Made by a program: the position numbers and the translations under genes | The notes under the pieces: generated by a model | The model's database searches: none | What the model saw: only the letters and a program-made list of their open reading frames with translations | Told to the model about the DNA's origin: nothing | Shown here: piece after piece, positions 1-7,611 of the stretch | How positions within the stretch are numbered: position 1 is the first letter of the stretch | How the letters are laid out: each line of letters begins with the position of its first letter | Source of the DNA: Microbispora hainanensis | GTDB taxonomy: Bacteria; Actinomycetota; Actinomycetes; Streptosporangiales; Streptosporangiaceae | Assembly: GCF_006874475.1 (NCBI RefSeq) | Contig: NZ_VIRM01000016.1 | Coordinates: 1 to 64,000 of the forward strand | Length of the DNA stretch: 64,000 bases | Direction of reading: 5' to 3'

Positions 1-108
1 CCCATGCCGCACGAGGGCCACCAGCCACGTGGCCGACACCGGCCAGGTGCCACACCACGCACACGGCCCACCCACTGGGCCCACTGTGTCGGGGCCGGCG
101 TGGCGTCG

Positions 109-1428
109 CTACGCGGCCCGGGGGCCTCGGCGCAGGAGTGTGGACACCTCGGTCAGGTCGCGGGAGGCCTCGGAGGCACGCTCCTCGGACTCTCTCGCGT
201 ACTCGTGCAGGGCCCAGACGGCCTTGTCGGCGAGGTCGGCGAGCTTGCCCGCGCGGGTCTGGACGAACCGTACGTCGGAGTGTTCCCGGACGCGGTGCCG
301 CCAGAGCAGATGTCCGCCCACGGCGGCGATCAACAGGCCGACGAGGGCGAGCGGCGGCTTGACCGCGAACCCGGTGACGATGACGACGACGGCCAGGACC
401 AGGAGGACGTAGCCGGGCCAGGGCCGGGTGCGCTTCGGCACGCACTCGGTGACGAGCCGCTGCTCGGCGGTCGCCATCGACTCCTGGTCGGGTCCTTCGG
501 GCCTGAGCCTGATCGGATAGCCGAGGATCGGCACGTCCAGGGTGTCGGGCGGCGGCTCGCGCACCACCTCGACCAGGGACTCCGCCGCCGCCTTGACCGC
601 CGGAGCCGCCACGTGCAGGGCGAGCGCGGCCATGTGCGGATCGGCGTCGGGAGCCAGGTCCTGGAGCAGATGCCCGGTGAGCGAGCTCAGCGGTCCTTCC
701 TGGCCGCCCTGACCCGCCAGGGCGCGGAGCACGGCCAGCGGCTCGTCCTCGGCCCACACGGTGCCGCGTACGACCTTGGTGACCTCGCCGGCCTGCCGGG
801 TGGAGGTGATCTCGGTGCAGCGCTCGCGCAGACGGCGCAGGGTGGCCGACGCCTGTAGCGACCGCTCGATCTCGGCTACCTTCGCCAGCTCGGGGAACGG
901 CTCCAGAGAGGCGGGCACGGATGTTTCCGGCAGGCCGGGCACGAGGGCCTTGAGCCACCGTTCGTCGGTGGCCGGTACGTCCACCGCGTCGAGCTTGCGG
1001 AGCACGAAGATCTTGCCGACCGGTCCGTACGCCCCGCGAGCGGCGGCGAGCCACAGCGCCCGCTGGCCGGGCGTCACCGGACGGTCTTCGGACAGGTCGC
1101 CGAAGGCGGTGCCGAGCCAGGAGGCGTGGATGCGGTCGCCATGACCACAGACGGCGAGGGCCAGGCACAGGAACAGGGAGGTGCGCCGCTCGTCCAGCTC
1201 GTTGGCCAGCGCCAGCGGCTCCAGGGCGTCCTTGCCGGACAGGATGAGGACGAGGGTCTCGACGGCGGGCCCGAGCCAGTAGCCCGGCACGTCGGTGATC
1301 CCCGGCGGCAGGTCGGGCGCTGTGCCGTCGGCCGCCAGGCTGACGATCAGCGCCTCGGCGTAGCGGTGCAGCTCCGTGGCCTCGGCCAGGTTTCCTGGGT
1401 CCGGACTTGTGGTCAGGTCCATGCTCAC
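109..1428 (-). CDS. Unrecognised membrane-anchored protein, 439 aa
   Basis: I do not recognise a family. The first ~335 residues look soluble and helical, rich in Leu, Ala, Glu and Arg. Two hydrophobic segments follow at about residues 340-358 (VLLVLAVVVIVTGF) and 361-378 (LALVGLLIAAVGGHLL). A charged, coiled-coil-like cytoplasmic tail of ~60 residues ends the protein. There is no signal peptide. The GTG start at 1428 has GGGGAG nine nt upstream; an ATG two codons later (1422) is a possible alternative. The gene lies downstream of argS in the same direction but is separated from it by ~370 nt with two hairpins, so it probably has its own promoter (a TAGTCT -10-like box lies near 1480). Function unknown. 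Confidence 0.75.
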   Translation of the reverse strand: MSMDLTTSPDPGNLAEATELHRYAEALIVSLAADGTAPDLPPGITDVPGYWLGPAVETLVLILSGKDALEPLALANELDERRTSLFLCLALAVCGHGDRIHASWLGTAFGDLSEDRPVTPGQRALWLAAARGAYGPVGKIFVLRKLDAVDVPATDERWLKALVPGLPETSVPASLEPFPELAKVAEIERSLQASATLRRLRERCTEITSTRQAGEVTKVVRGTVWAEDEPLAVLRALAGQGGQEGPLSSLTGHLLQDLAPDADPHMAALALHVAAPAVKAAAESLVEVVREPPPDTLDVPILGYPIRLRPEGPDQESMATAEQRLVTECVPKRTRPWPGYVLLVLAVVVIVTGFAVKPPLALVGLLIAAVGGHLLWRHRVREHSDVRFVQTRAGKLADLADKAVWALHEYARESEERASEASRDLTEVSTLLRRGPRAA

Positions 1429-1547
1429 GCGAAACGCTCCCCGAGGAGTCGGCTGGCACTCCCTTGACCGCGCCAGACTAGAGGCTTGGTGCGACAGTCA
1501 CGGGCGAGGCGCGCCGTGGACGGCTCTGACCGGCGGGAACGGAAAGG

Positions 1548-1575
1548 ACGGGCCGCCCTGAATCGGGCGGCCCGT
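1548..1575 (-). terminator. Strong GC hairpin between argS and the 109-1428 gene
   Basis: Perfect 11-bp inverted repeat ACGGGCCGCCC / GGGCGGCCCGT with a 6-nt loop. There is no U-tract, as is usual for terminators in high-GC actinobacteria. It lies in the 373-nt gap downstream of argS. Confidence 0.5.
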
Positions 1576-1608
1576 GGTCGTGTAAGGGCGCCGTTCCCGG
1601 CCCCATCG

Positions 1609-1734
1609 AGGCGATCTGGTGCCCTGCGGATGCCGTCTCCGGTCGCGCACAGGCGATCTTTCGCCCCGGAGGCGCCATCCCCGGTCTCGCTAGCGCGATC
1701 TCCCGCCTCGGGGACGTGATCCCCGGAGTCGGCG
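1609..1734. repeat. Three degenerate 42-bp tandem repeats
   Basis: Units at 1609-1650, 1651-1692 and 1693-1734 share the core GCGATCT, a central CGGA/CGGG segment and an ending like ATCCCCGGTC. Because 42 is a multiple of three, reading frames stay open through them. On the minus strand they would read as a 14-residue periodic peptide, but no start signal or codon bias supports translation. They lie in the gap after argS, between the two hairpins. Confidence 0.7.
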
Positions 1735-1754
1735 CCTCCACTGTGGGAGGCGCC
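1731..1754 (-). terminator. Hairpin just after argS
   Basis: GGCGCCTCC and GGAGGCGCC form a perfect 9-bp stem around a 6-nt loop, 48 nt beyond the argS stop codon. This is the likeliest argS terminator. Confidence 0.5.
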
Positions 1755-1801
1755 GGTGTCGCCTTCTCCCGTGTCCGCCGAAGCGGAATCAGGCACCCCG
1801 C

Positions 1802-3523
1802 TCACATTCGTTCGGGGACTTCGATGCCGAGCAGGTCGAGCCCGCGCAGCAGCACCCGCAGGGTGAGCGCCGACAGAGCCAGACGCGACTGCCGTACGGA
1901 CTCCTCCTCGGCCTTGAGGACCGGGCAGCTCTCGTAGAACGACGTGAACGTCTGGGCCACGTCGAACAGGTAGTTGCACAGCCGGTGCGGCTCGGACAGC
2001 TGCGCGACGGCGGCGACCACCGAGCCGAAGCCGAGCAGCTGCAGCGCGAGCGCCCGCTCGGCGGGGTGGCCCAGCGTGATCGGGCCGGTGACCGACGCCG
2101 GGTCGATCCCGCCGTTGCGGAAGATCGACCGGATGCGGGCGGTGGCGTACTGGAGATAAGGCCCGGTGTTGCCGGTGAGGGCGAGCATGCGGTCGAAGTC
2201 GAAGACGTACTCGCTGTCGTGGCTCACCGACAGGTCCGCGTACTTGACCGCGCCCATGCCGACCTGGCGCGCGATCTGCCGGCGGGCCTCCGGCTCGTAG
2301 CCGCGGTCGGCGATGACGGCCTCGGCCCGCACGACGGCCTCGTCGAGCAGATCGGTGAGCTTGATCGACTCGCCGCTGCGGGTCTTGAACATCTTGCCGT
2401 CGCTGCCGAGCACGCTGCCGATCTGCACGTGCTCCGCCTTGACGTCGTCGTGCAGCCAGCCTGCCACGCGCGCCGCGGCGAAGACCATCTGGAAGTGGAG
2501 CGACTGGGTGGCGCCCACGACGTACAGGATGCGGTCGGCCTTCAGGTCGCGGACCCGGTAGCGGATCGCGGCGAGGTCGGTCGTGGCGTAGCCGTAGCCG
2601 CCGTCGCTCTTGCGGACGATGAGCGGCAGCGGCTGGCCGTCGCGGCCCTTGAAGCCGGGCGGGAACACGCACAGCGCGCCCTCGCTGATCTCGGCCACGC
2701 CCGTGCGCTCCAGCTCGTCGCAGACGTCGGGGAGCATGGGGTTGTACATGCTCTCGCCGGCGATGTCGTCGTCGGTGAGCGTGACGCCCAGCGTCCGGTA
2801 GACCTTGCGGAAGTAGCGGTTGCTGTATTCGATGAACTCGCGCCACAGGCGCAGGGTCTCCGAGTCGCCGCCCTGCAGGAGCGGCACCCTGCGGCGGGAC
2901 CGCTGCTGGAACTCGGGATCGTTGTCGAACTTGTGCCGTGCCGCCTGATAGAAGGCGTTGCCGTCGCCGGCGGCCAGCATGCCGAGCGCCTTGTCCTCGC
3001 CGATGTCGAGGAGGTGCTCGATGAGCATGCCGAACTGCGTGCCCCAGTCGCCGAGGTGGTTCTGCCGGATCACCCGGTTGCCCAGGTACTCGTTGGTGCG
3101 GGCGAGGGTGTCGCCGACGATCGTCGTGCGCAGGTGGCCGACGTGCATCTCCTTGGCGGCGTTCGGCGCCGAGTAGTCGACGACCACGGTCTGCGGGGCC
3201 GGCTGCGGCACGCCGATGCGCTCGTCGAGCAGCCGCTGCCCGGCCTGCCCGGCGATCCAGCTGTCGCGCAGCGTCAGGTTGAGGAACCCCGGCCCGCTGA
3301 CCTCCACGCTGACGTCGGTCGTGTCGAGGTGGTCGGCGATGGCCTGAGCGACCTCCCGCGGGGCACGTCGGAGCCGCTTGGCCAGGCTGAGCGCGACGTT
3401 CGCCTGATAGTCGGCGAACTGGGAGGGCCTGATCAGCGGGTCTTCGGTGGCGTGCTCCGGACCGAAGGCGGAACCCAGCGCCTGCTGGACCCGCTCGGTG
3501 AGCACGAGCTGCGGGTCGGTCAT
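1802..3523 (-). CDS. argS: Arginyl-tRNA synthetase (class I)
   Basis: Charges tRNA-Arg with arginine using ATP, in the cytoplasm. At 573 aa it has normal ArgRS length. An N-terminal Add1 domain that contacts the tRNA elbow spans about residues 1-90. The class I catalytic core follows, with VDYSAPNAAKEMHVGHLRTT at ~116-135 (HVGH at 127-130 is the HIGH motif) and GKMFKTRSG (~376-384) in the KMSKS position. The canonical Lys-Met-Ser-Lys-Ser is not kept, as is common in ArgRS. A DALR anticodon-binding domain makes up the C-terminus. The ATG at 3523 is preceded by TAAGCT six nt upstream, so the message is probably leaderless. Third in a leftward run after the DUF1707 gene and plsX. Confidence 0.97.
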   Translation of the reverse strand: MTDPQLVLTERVQQALGSAFGPEHATEDPLIRPSQFADYQANVALSLAKRLRRAPREVAQAIADHLDTTDVSVEVSGPGFLNLTLRDSWIAGQAGQRLLDERIGVPQPAPQTVVVDYSAPNAAKEMHVGHLRTTIVGDTLARTNEYLGNRVIRQNHLGDWGTQFGMLIEHLLDIGEDKALGMLAAGDGNAFYQAARHKFDNDPEFQQRSRRRVPLLQGGDSETLRLWREFIEYSNRYFRKVYRTLGVTLTDDDIAGESMYNPMLPDVCDELERTGVAEISEGALCVFPPGFKGRDGQPLPLIVRKSDGGYGYATTDLAAIRYRVRDLKADRILYVVGATQSLHFQMVFAAARVAGWLHDDVKAEHVQIGSVLGSDGKMFKTRSGESIKLTDLLDEAVVRAEAVIADRGYEPEARRQIARQVGMGAVKYADLSVSHDSEYVFDFDRMLALTGNTGPYLQYATARIRSIFRNGGIDPASVTGPITLGHPAERALALQLLGFGSVVAAVAQLSEPHRLCNYLFDVAQTFTSFYESCPVLKAEEESVRQSRLALSALTLRVLLRGLDLLGIEVPERM

Positions 3524-3529
3524 GCCCCA

Positions 3530-3535
3530 AGCTTA
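3530..3535 (-). promoter_or_regulatory. argS -10 box (leaderless)
   Basis: TAAGCT on the minus strand, 6 nt before the argS ATG. This is the spacing at which the start codon itself is +1. Confidence 0.6.
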
Positions 3536-3573
3536 TCGGCGTACGCCTTCTGCCCGCCGTTCCATATCGGCGG

Positions 3574-4602
3574 TCACCAGCGGCGGTGCGACTTGTTGGT
3601 GGAGGCGATCCGCTCGCCGATCCTGGCGATGATGCCCTGGGCCGACAGGCGGGCCGCGAGCTCGCAGGCGGCGGCCACACCACGTGCCCGCGACGAGCCG
3701 TGGGCGATCACCACGGTGCCGCTGAGGCCGAGCAGCACGGCCCCGCCGTGCGCCTCGGGGTCGAGCCGGCCGGCCAGCTCCCGCAGCCGGGCGCGCTGCA
3801 GCATCCCGCCGATCCTGGCCACCCGGCTCTCCGCGATCGTCTCCCTGACCTGCTCGAAGGCGTACCGTACGGTGCCCTCGACGGTCTTGAGCGCCACGTT
3901 GCCGGTGAACCCGTCGGTGACGATCACGTCGACCTTCCGGGTGAGCAGGTCGTGCCCCTCGATGTTGCCGGTGAAGTCGACGCCGGGCGTGGCGGCGAGC
4001 AGTTCGTGGGCCCGCTTGGCGAGCTTGTTGCCCTTCTCGGGTTCGGCGCCGATCGTGAGGAGGCCGACGCGGGGACGCCGCATGCCGAGTGCCGTCTCGG
4101 CGTACGCCACACCGAGGTGGGCGAACTGCACCAGCATCTCCGGCTTGGCGTCGGCCGTGGCGCCCGCGTCGAGCAGCACGGTCGGCTGGGGCAGGGTCGG
4201 CAGGCCGACCGCGATCGCGGGGCGTACGACCCCCTGCTGGGCCCGCAGCCGCAGCCGGCCGGTGGCGACGACGCCCGCCGTCGAGCCCGCGGACACGACC
4301 GCGCAGGCGTCGCCGCGCCGTACGAGATGGCAGGCGATGGCGATGCTGGAACGGGGGCGTCGCAGGCTCGCCAGCGCGCCCTCGTCCATCGCCAGCGCCT
4401 CCTCGGCCCGCACGATGGGGATCTCGGTGACCGCGTCGTGCCGGGCCAGCTCCTGGTAGAGCAGGCGGGGATGGCCGACGAGCACGACGGGCACGTCCCG
4501 CTCCCGGACGGCCTGTACGGCTCCCGCGACGATCTCCCCGGGCGCGTTGTCGCCGCCCATGGCATCGAGGGCCACGGGCAGCGCACGTCCGGCGGGCTGC
4601 AT
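3574..4602 (-). CDS. plsX: Phosphate acyltransferase PlsX
   Basis: PlsX converts acyl-ACP to acyl-phosphate, the acyl donor for PlsY, at the start of phospholipid synthesis; it is a peripheral membrane protein. The 342-residue length is typical, and the family signature ALDAMGGDNAPGEIV is at residues 11-25. Later come the LGHPRL-like segment near 41 and the ALLDAGAT-type active-site region (VLLDAGATADAKP). In many bacteria plsX sits with rpmF, fabH or acpP; here it lies alone between a DUF1707 gene (17-nt gap) and argS (50-nt gap), so the genome may carry another copy elsewhere. The ATG at 4602 is preceded by TACGAT at 6 nt, so it is probably leaderless. Confidence 0.93.
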   Translation of the reverse strand: MQPAGRALPVALDAMGGDNAPGEIVAGAVQAVRERDVPVVLVGHPRLLYQELARHDAVTEIPIVRAEEALAMDEGALASLRRPRSSIAIACHLVRRGDACAVVSAGSTAGVVATGRLRLRAQQGVVRPAIAVGLPTLPQPTVLLDAGATADAKPEMLVQFAHLGVAYAETALGMRRPRVGLLTIGAEPEKGNKLAKRAHELLAATPGVDFTGNIEGHDLLTRKVDVIVTDGFTGNVALKTVEGTVRYAFEQVRETIAESRVARIGGMLQRARLRELAGRLDPEAHGGAVLLGLSGTVVIAHGSSRARGVAAACELAARLSAQGIIARIGERIASTNKSHRRW

Positions 4603-4608
4603 GGCCGC

Positions 4609-4614
4609 ATCGTA
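4609..4614 (-). promoter_or_regulatory. plsX -10 box (leaderless)
   Basis: TACGAT on the minus strand, 6 nt before the plsX ATG. Confidence 0.55.
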
Positions 4615-4619
4615 GGGCG

Positions 4620-5189
4620 TCAGCGACGGGTCCCGCGGTAGACCACGATCTTGCCGAAGCGCGCGTTGCCGGTGACGCGGATCAGCGGGCCGTCGCCGTC
4701 GCCGCTCCCGCCGGTCACCGAGCGCTTGGAGAAGACCGCGCTGCCCTCGTCGATCACCCTGGCGTCGGCCGGCACGGTGACGATGAGCTTGCCGCAGAAG
4801 GAGTTCAGCTCCAGCGTCACCTCACGGCCGGGCAGGACCGCCTCGCTGAGATCCACGATCAGTGCGCCGAACACCGAGCTGAGCTCGGTGTGCCGCCCGG
4901 CGACCCAGCGCCCACGACGTATGATCTTGCTGAACACCGCGGAGACCCGGTGCCGCTCCGTGGGGAGCGTGGCCGGTGGGTGGGCGGTGCCGGGCAGGTC
5001 CCCGATCAGGGGCGTGAGGTCGCCGATGGTCACGGCGCTGTAGGCGGCGTCGAGCCTGTCGGCGTGTTCGACGCTGGTCAGGCGGCCGGTGGCCAGCGCC
5101 TCACCGAGGACGGCCGCCACCCGGTCGCGGTCGGCGTCCGAGGCGCGCTGTGCGGGATCGTCGCCCGCGTACGGAGTGAGGGAGGTCAC
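4620..5189 (-). CDS. DUF1707 / LiaF-like C-terminal domain protein
   Basis: A 189-residue cytoplasmic protein. Residues ~14-60 (ASDADRDRVAAVLGEALATG, then RLTSVEHADRLDAAY) match the DUF1707 (SHOCT-like) signature: a short helical domain common in actinobacterial membrane-stress proteins. The C-terminal ~100 residues form a beta-rich LiaF/DUF2154-like domain (AVFSKIIRRGRW, GALIVDLSEA, LNSFCGKLIVTVP), the type seen in cell-envelope stress sensors. There is no membrane segment. The GTG start sits 6 nt after TACGCT, and a TATCG-type palindrome overlaps the expected -35 region. A role in envelope-stress signalling is inferred from the families only. Confidence 0.85.
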   Translation of the reverse strand: MTSLTPYAGDDPAQRASDADRDRVAAVLGEALATGRLTSVEHADRLDAAYSAVTIGDLTPLIGDLPGTAHPPATLPTERHRVSAVFSKIIRRGRWVAGRHTELSSVFGALIVDLSEAVLPGREVTLELNSFCGKLIVTVPADARVIDEGSAVFSKRSVTGGSGDGDGPLIRVTGNARFGKIVVYRGTRR

Positions 5190-5195
5190 TTCGCC

Positions 5196-5201
5196 AGCGT
5201 A
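5196..5201 (-). promoter_or_regulatory. DUF1707 gene -10 box (leaderless)
   Basis: TACGCT on the minus strand, 6 nt before the GTG start at 5189. Confidence 0.55.
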
Positions 5202-5206
5202 GCTCC

Positions 5207-5226
5207 TATCGAGATATGTCGCGATA
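5207..5226. promoter_or_regulatory. TATCG-type palindromic operator
   Basis: TATCGAGA-TATG-TCGCGATA: 8-bp arms with one mismatch and a 4-nt spacer, placed just upstream of the -10 box of the DUF1707 gene. This arrangement suits a repressor or activator of that gene. The regulator is not identified; motifs of the TATCGCGATA type are often linked to PadR-like regulators in actinomycetes. Confidence 0.5.
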
Positions 5227-5567
5227 GGCCGGGTTCGTGGACGGTCCCGGACCGGCCGGGTCGCGACGTCTGCCGGCGCGTCGCTAAAAGTGAGCGGAAA
5301 GATCTGCCCCGGGGCCTGGGCTCGGTGTTTACCGTCGCTTTCTCCGGAGGCGGGATTGGGGTGACCGTCAAGTGCTCGTCCGGTGCTCGATATACCGACT
5401 TTCCGGACGGGGCGCGGCCGGGGATCCCAAGGTCAGCCGGGCTTTTCCCCGTGATCGGCAGTGATAGAAATGCCGACGTCTTTGTCGGCGTGCTCGCCGA
5501 CGCACGGGGGTTCTTGGGTTCGTCATTCCCACTCTCGTGAAAAGGAATATGAACCGGGGGCAAGTCA
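5227..5567. other. Non-coding stretch upstream of the Ala-rich protein gene
   Basis: About 340 nt without a supported gene. It should hold the promoter and leader of the gene at 5568. GC is lower near 5440-5560. I see no convincing -35/-10 pair and no structured RNA. Confidence 0.4.
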
Positions 5568-6521
5568 ATGAAACGAGTGGTTAGGACAGCCGTCGTCGCC
5601 GTCACGATCGGCATCGCCGGCATGCTGGCCGCGCCCGCACAGGCCGACGTGTGCGCCAAGAAGTGCACGGAGCACCGGGTCACGACGCTGGCGAGGCTTC
5701 TGGCCGATCTGCAGGGCACGGCCGTCGTCGGGGCGACAGGCGGCGTCGTCGCGCAGGCCGACGCGGCCGCCGAGGTGGCGGTGAACCTGACCGCTGACAT
5801 CAGGGCCGACCTCGTCGCGGTCGCGAACCTCGCCGGCAGCGTCACCGCCAACCTGTCCGCCGAGGCGAACGCGCACATCTGCGCGGCCGCCGACATCGCG
5901 GCGGACGTCGTGGCCGACGCCGCCGTCACCGTCGACGCCAACGTCGTCGCCCGGCTGGAGGCCCACCTCTCGGCGGCCCTGGTCGCGGTCGCGGACGTCA
6001 ACGCGGCTCTCGCCGCCAAGGCGACCGTCGCCGCGGGCCTCGTCGCCCAGGTCGGCAAGCCGGTCGTCGCCGCTTCCGGCCAGGCCGCCACGGCCGTGGA
6101 CGCCTCGGCGGCGGCCGTCGCCGGCGCGGGCGCCGTGGTCCACGCCGGGCTCAACGTCACCGCGCGGCTCAACGCGCTGCTCAGCCTCAAAGGCGCCGTC
6201 GCGGCGACCGCCGGCAGCGCGGGCGGCCTGCTGGCGCTGGTGCCGTGCGAGACGCCGGCGGACGGCGCCATGAGCAGCACCCAGACGGCGGCCACCGACG
6301 CCGCCGCCCAGGCCGACGCCAACAGCCGCGCGGTCACCAGCACCATCAGGAACACCGCGGACGCCCCGGCGCAGGGAGCCGCCGCGACGGCGGGGGCCGC
6401 GGCCGACCTCGCCACCTCCGCCTCGGCCACGGCCGACGCCGCCGCGTCGAGCACGGTCTCGTCCGCCCCGGACACCGTGGCCGGCGTCGCGCCGACCGGG
6501 CGCCGCGGGTACGGCCGGTGA
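5568..6521 (+). CDS. Secreted Ala/Val-rich, low-complexity protein
   Basis: The 317-residue product opens with a clear Sec signal peptide (MKRVVRTAVVAVTIGIAGM, cleavage expected after AAPAQA at ~26). The mature part starts DVCAKKC and is almost wholly Ala, Val, Asp, Asn, Leu and Thr, with small/hydrophobic residues alternating with Asp/Asn about every 3-4 positions (such as ADIAADVVADAAVTVDANVV). This suggests long amphipathic helices, like a secreted coiled coil or surface spacer. Trp is absent, and Cys occurs mainly at the mature N-terminus. There are no catalytic motifs and no sortase signal, and the C-terminus is Arg/Gly-rich (GRRGYGR). The ATG at 5568 follows GGGGGC. No known family recognised. 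Confidence 0.8.
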   Translation: MKRVVRTAVVAVTIGIAGMLAAPAQADVCAKKCTEHRVTTLARLLADLQGTAVVGATGGVVAQADAAAEVAVNLTADIRADLVAVANLAGSVTANLSAEANAHICAAADIAADVVADAAVTVDANVVARLEAHLSAALVAVADVNAALAAKATVAAGLVAQVGKPVVAASGQAATAVDASAAAVAGAGAVVHAGLNVTARLNALLSLKGAVAATAGSAGGLLALVPCETPADGAMSSTQTAATDAAAQADANSRAVTSTIRNTADAPAQGAAATAGAAADLATSASATADAAASSTVSSAPDTVAGVAPTGRRGYGR

Positions 6522-6640
6522 CCCTCGCCTGAGGCCTCCGTCACCGTCGAGGCGGCCCGCCGGGTGCCGCCGGTGGTCCCGCGGCGGGACCATCGGACAC
6601 CTACGGCGGGGCCATCGGAAAAGACGTCGATGACGAAAGC

Positions 6641-6666
6641 GGCCGGCGCCCCGAGGGGCGCCGGCC
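6641..6666 (+). terminator. Terminator of the Ala-rich protein gene
   Basis: GGCCGGCGCCCC and GGGGCGCCGGCC form a near-perfect 12-bp stem with a very short loop, about 120 nt after the stop codon. Confidence 0.6.
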
Positions 6667-6690
6667 GTCCGGTGTCATGCCAGGGTGTCC

Positions 6691-6729
6691 TGCCTGGTTT
6701 TCCTGCGTGGTTTTCCTGCGTGGTTTTCC
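6691..6729. repeat. Three 13-bp tandem repeats
   Basis: TGCCTGGTTTTCC, then two copies of TGCGTGGTTTTCC back to back, followed by a partial unit. T-rich by local standards. Lies 25 nt after the hairpin at 6641 in a non-coding gap. Confidence 0.85.
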
Positions 6730-6814
6730 TGCCGGGGTGCTCGCCGCGGAGCGGACGCGGGCACGCACCCCCTGCGGCTGTCCCGCGGCCATCACCATGC
6801 GGCAGGGCCGGGCC

Positions 6815-6994
6815 TCAGTTGGGCGAGGCCGGCGAGTCGAAATGTGCGCGCAGGTGGGTGCGCCTGGCGATCTGGGCCTGCAGACGGGCCATCTGCCAGT
6901 GCAGCTCGATGAGCTGCTCCGCGATCAGCCCGACGGGAAGCTCCGAGGGATCTTCGGCGGCCAGATTGTCGATCGCCGTCGCGAGGTCGCTCAT
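6815..6994 (-). CDS. Small protein resembling the start of DUF222 proteins
   Basis: A 59-residue product. ATG 6994 is preceded by GGGGAGG at 5 nt; a GTG two codons upstream (7000) overlaps that ribosome site. The middle (AAEDPSELPVGLIAEQLIEL, followed by a Met/Ala/Arg/Gln-rich helix) resembles the N-terminal helix pair of DUF222 (13E12 / HNH endonuclease) proteins. The protein stops there and has no HNH motif. It may be a relic of such a gene or a genuine small helical protein; codon use (high GC3) and the good ribosome site favour translation. No partner is evident. Confidence 0.5.
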   Translation of the reverse strand: MSDLATAIDNLAAEDPSELPVGLIAEQLIELHWQMARLQAQIARRTHLRAHFDSPASPN

Positions 6995-7055
6995 CCGCAC
7001 CTCCCCTATGTCGAATCTCCGTTCGAATCATAGTGGAACGAGCGGCCCTCCCGCA

Positions 7056-7592
7056 TCAGGTTTCGTACACAGGTACGATATAACCGCGGGCGAGCGTGTT
7101 GGCCGTGATGTTGAAGCCGACCACGGCCGGCGGCGTGTCGGTGTCGAGGCCCAGGGACTCCACGCCGAGGGCGTGCACGGCGAACACGTAGCGGTGCGGG
7201 TGGCCGGGCGGTGGCGCGGCTCCGCCGTACTCCTTGGTGCCGAAGTCGTTGCGCGCGTGCTTGGCGCCCTCCGGCAGCCCCTTGAAGTCGGGGCCGGTGC
7301 CCGCGCCGGTCGGCAGCTCCGTGACGGTGGCCGGGATGTCGTACAGCACCCAGTGCCAGAAACCGCTGCCCGTCGGCGCGTCGGGGTCGAAGCAGGTGAC
7401 GGCGTAGCTCTTGGTGCCCTCCGGGGCGCCCGACCAGCGCAGGTGCGGGGAGAGGTTCTGCCCGCTCATGCCCCAGCCGTTGAACACGTGGGCCTCGGGG
7501 AGCCGCTCGCCGTCGCGTATGTCGTCGCTCTCGACGGTCAGCGCGGGCACCTCGGGCAGATGGTCGTACGGGATCGGTGGCGGCGTCGGCAC
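7056..7592 (-). CDS. YbhB/YbcL-type phosphatidylethanolamine-binding-like protein
   Basis: A PEBP/Raf-kinase-inhibitor-like fold protein of ~178 residues, cytoplasmic. Family hallmarks are [20 protein letters not shown], the [20 protein letters not shown] core (the DPDAP and FWHW blocks shape the anion pocket) and [13 protein letters not shown] near the C-terminus. Bacterial members have no settled function; ligand binding or kinase/protease modulation is assumed from the family. GTG 7592 has GGAGG at 7 nt; GTG 7598 lies too close to the same site. It lies 14 nt downstream of the tagH-like ATPase gene in the same direction and may share its transcript. Confidence 0.9.
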   Translation of the reverse strand: MPTPPPIPYDHLPEVPALTVESDDIRDGERLPEAHVFNGWGMSGQNLSPHLRWSGAPEGTKSYAVTCFDPDAPTGSGFWHWVLYDIPATVTELPTGAGTGPDFKGLPEGAKHARNDFGTKEYGGAAPPPGHPHRYVFAVHALGVESLGLDTDTPPAVVGFNITANTLARGYIVPVYET

Positions 7593-7611
7593 GGTCACCC
7601 CTCCGTTTCTC

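Noticed and set aside
1..75. Minus-strand open frame reading VGGPCAWCGTWPVSATWLVALVRHG to the window edge
   Set aside because: Third-position GC is high and it looks like a membrane start, but there is no ribosome site or -10 box and only 25 codons are visible, so I could not support it as a gene.
1478..1741. 87-codon minus-strand ORF across the 42-bp repeats
   Set aside because: Its sequence is just the repeat period (14 residues) read in one frame; no start signal and no family resemblance.
7015..7060. GTTCGAATC, like a tRNA T-arm
   Set aside because: No acceptor stem, anticodon arm or CCA-compatible partner around it; it is the promoter region of the small DUF222-like gene.
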